64,000 bases of DNA, taken from contig NZ_LT732529.1 of NCBI RefSeq assembly GCF_900156865.1, positions 2,027,804 to 2,091,803 of the forward strand. The letters are read 5' to 3'. The stretch is from Litchfieldia sinesaloumensis (GTDB taxonomy: Bacteria; Bacillota; Bacilli; Bacillales; Bacillaceae_L). A model generated the notes under the pieces. The model searched no databases, was not told the DNA's origin, and saw only the letters and a list, made by a program, of their open reading frames with translations. Position numbers and translations under genes: made by a program. This document shows positions 63,645 to 64,000 of this stretch, piece after piece. Numbering within the stretch: position 1 is the stretch's first letter; each line of letters begins with the position of its first letter.

Positions 63645-64000
63645 TTAATATTCATCTTCCCTAAAACCATAGTCACGGAGCTGGGACATTTTATTACGCC
63701 AATCTTTTTGAACTTTCACCCAAAGCTCTAAGTAAACCTTAGAACCCAGTAACGCTTCTATATCAGCTCTCGCGCGTTTCCCTACTTCTTTCAGCATGCT
63801 ACCCTGCTTTCCAATCACAATCCCTTTTTGTGAACTTCGTTCAACAATTATAGTGGCACCAATATAAACTGTATTGTTGCCTTCTCTTCGTTCTAGTGAG
63901 TCCATGACTACGGCAATCGAGTGTGGAATTTCCTCTCTTGTAAGATGAAGAACTTTCTCACGGATTAACTCCGTAATAATAAATCGCTCAGGATGATCGG
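63645..64000 (-). CDS. era: GTPase Era, C-terminal part (5' end off the window)
   Basis: The frame is open to the right edge; about 117 residues are visible. They form the KH RNA-binding domain of Era: [20 protein letters not shown], then [25 protein letters not shown], and the end [19 protein letters not shown]. Era assists 16S rRNA maturation and 30S assembly. The GTPase domain lies outside the window. Confidence 0.96.
   Translation of the reverse strand, partial: DHPERFIITELIREKVLHLTREEIPHSIAVVMDSLERREGNNTVYIGATIIVERSSQKGIVIGKQGSMLKEVGKRARADIEALLGSKVYLELWVKVQKDWRNKMSQLRDYGFREDEY

Noticed and set aside
1-64000. CRISPR arrays, tRNA or rRNA genes, prophage or transposase genes
   Set aside because: None seen: no regularly spaced direct repeats, no cloverleaf-like GC-rich blocks, and no transposase or phage gene among the open frames.

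Overview
This 64 kb window is chromosomal DNA from a low-G+C, endospore-forming member of the Bacillaceae. The evidence is the gene content and order. From left to right it follows the Bacillus subtilis tasA - comG - yqg - pst - sodA - ispG - zur - nfo - cshB - ispH - cccA - sigA - dnaG - glyQS - recO - era segment, and it contains a SpoVAF/GerA-type spore protein. No rRNA, tRNA, CRISPR array, prophage or insertion sequence was seen. Species cannot be named from the sequence alone.

Region by region: (1) 1-5.5 kb is the biofilm/accessory end. It has a tapA-like gene (cut by the left edge) downstream of a tasA/calY-like amyloid gene, a divergent sinR, a secreted repeat protein, two lipoproteins, a yqzG-like DUF3889 protein and a DUF2512 membrane protein. 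SinR-type half sites lie between tasA and sinR. (2) 5.5-12 kb holds moaA, a Gly/Tyr-rich small protein, yqzE, aroK and the complete comGA-comGG competence pseudopilus operon. (3) 12.5-28 kb carries a SufR-like regulator, yqgY, a MidA-type methyltransferase, yqgX, yqgW, yqgU, yqgT, a lipoteichoic-acid-synthase-type enzyme, glcK, yqgQ, a SpoVAF-like protein, rhomboid gluP, a DUF92 protein, 5-formyl-THF cyclo-ligase and rpmG. (4) 28-40 kb is the pstSCAB-phoU phosphate operon behind a clear PhoP-type direct-repeat box, then pbpA, an MFS transporter, sodA, yqgC and a Na/Pi-cotransporter-like protein with a PhoU tail. (5) 40-49 kb has the isoprenoid genes ispG and ispH, a znuC-znuB-zur zinc operon with a Zur-like operator, nfo and cshB. 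(6) 49-64 kb is the macromolecular-synthesis end: yqfO, trmK, cccA, an acyl-CoA dehydrogenase, sigA, dnaG, yqxD, ppsR, ccpN, glyQS under a T-box leader, recO, yqzL and the 3' part of era.

The most unusual signal is a family of dispersed intergenic repeats (about 95-187 bp, seven copies in both orientations, at 3631, 5368, 7048, 36572, 53250, 61921 and 63529). Complementary arms are kept by compensatory base changes between copies, so the element appears selected for secondary structure. One copy sits inside the glyQS leader between the T-box terminator and glyQ, and two end within a few bases of a gene's stop codon. A second, weaker repeat family may be present near 12.1 and 15.6 kb. Other points to examine are a homopolymer frame break in yqxD, a probable ATT start codon in the 5-formyl-THF cyclo-ligase gene, a ribosomal protein L33 that has lost its zinc cysteines, and a Cys-rich SufR-like regulator with a palindromic operator.

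Start codons were re-chosen wherever a good Shine-Dalgarno sequence pointed to a start inside the longest open frame; several are TTG or GTG.
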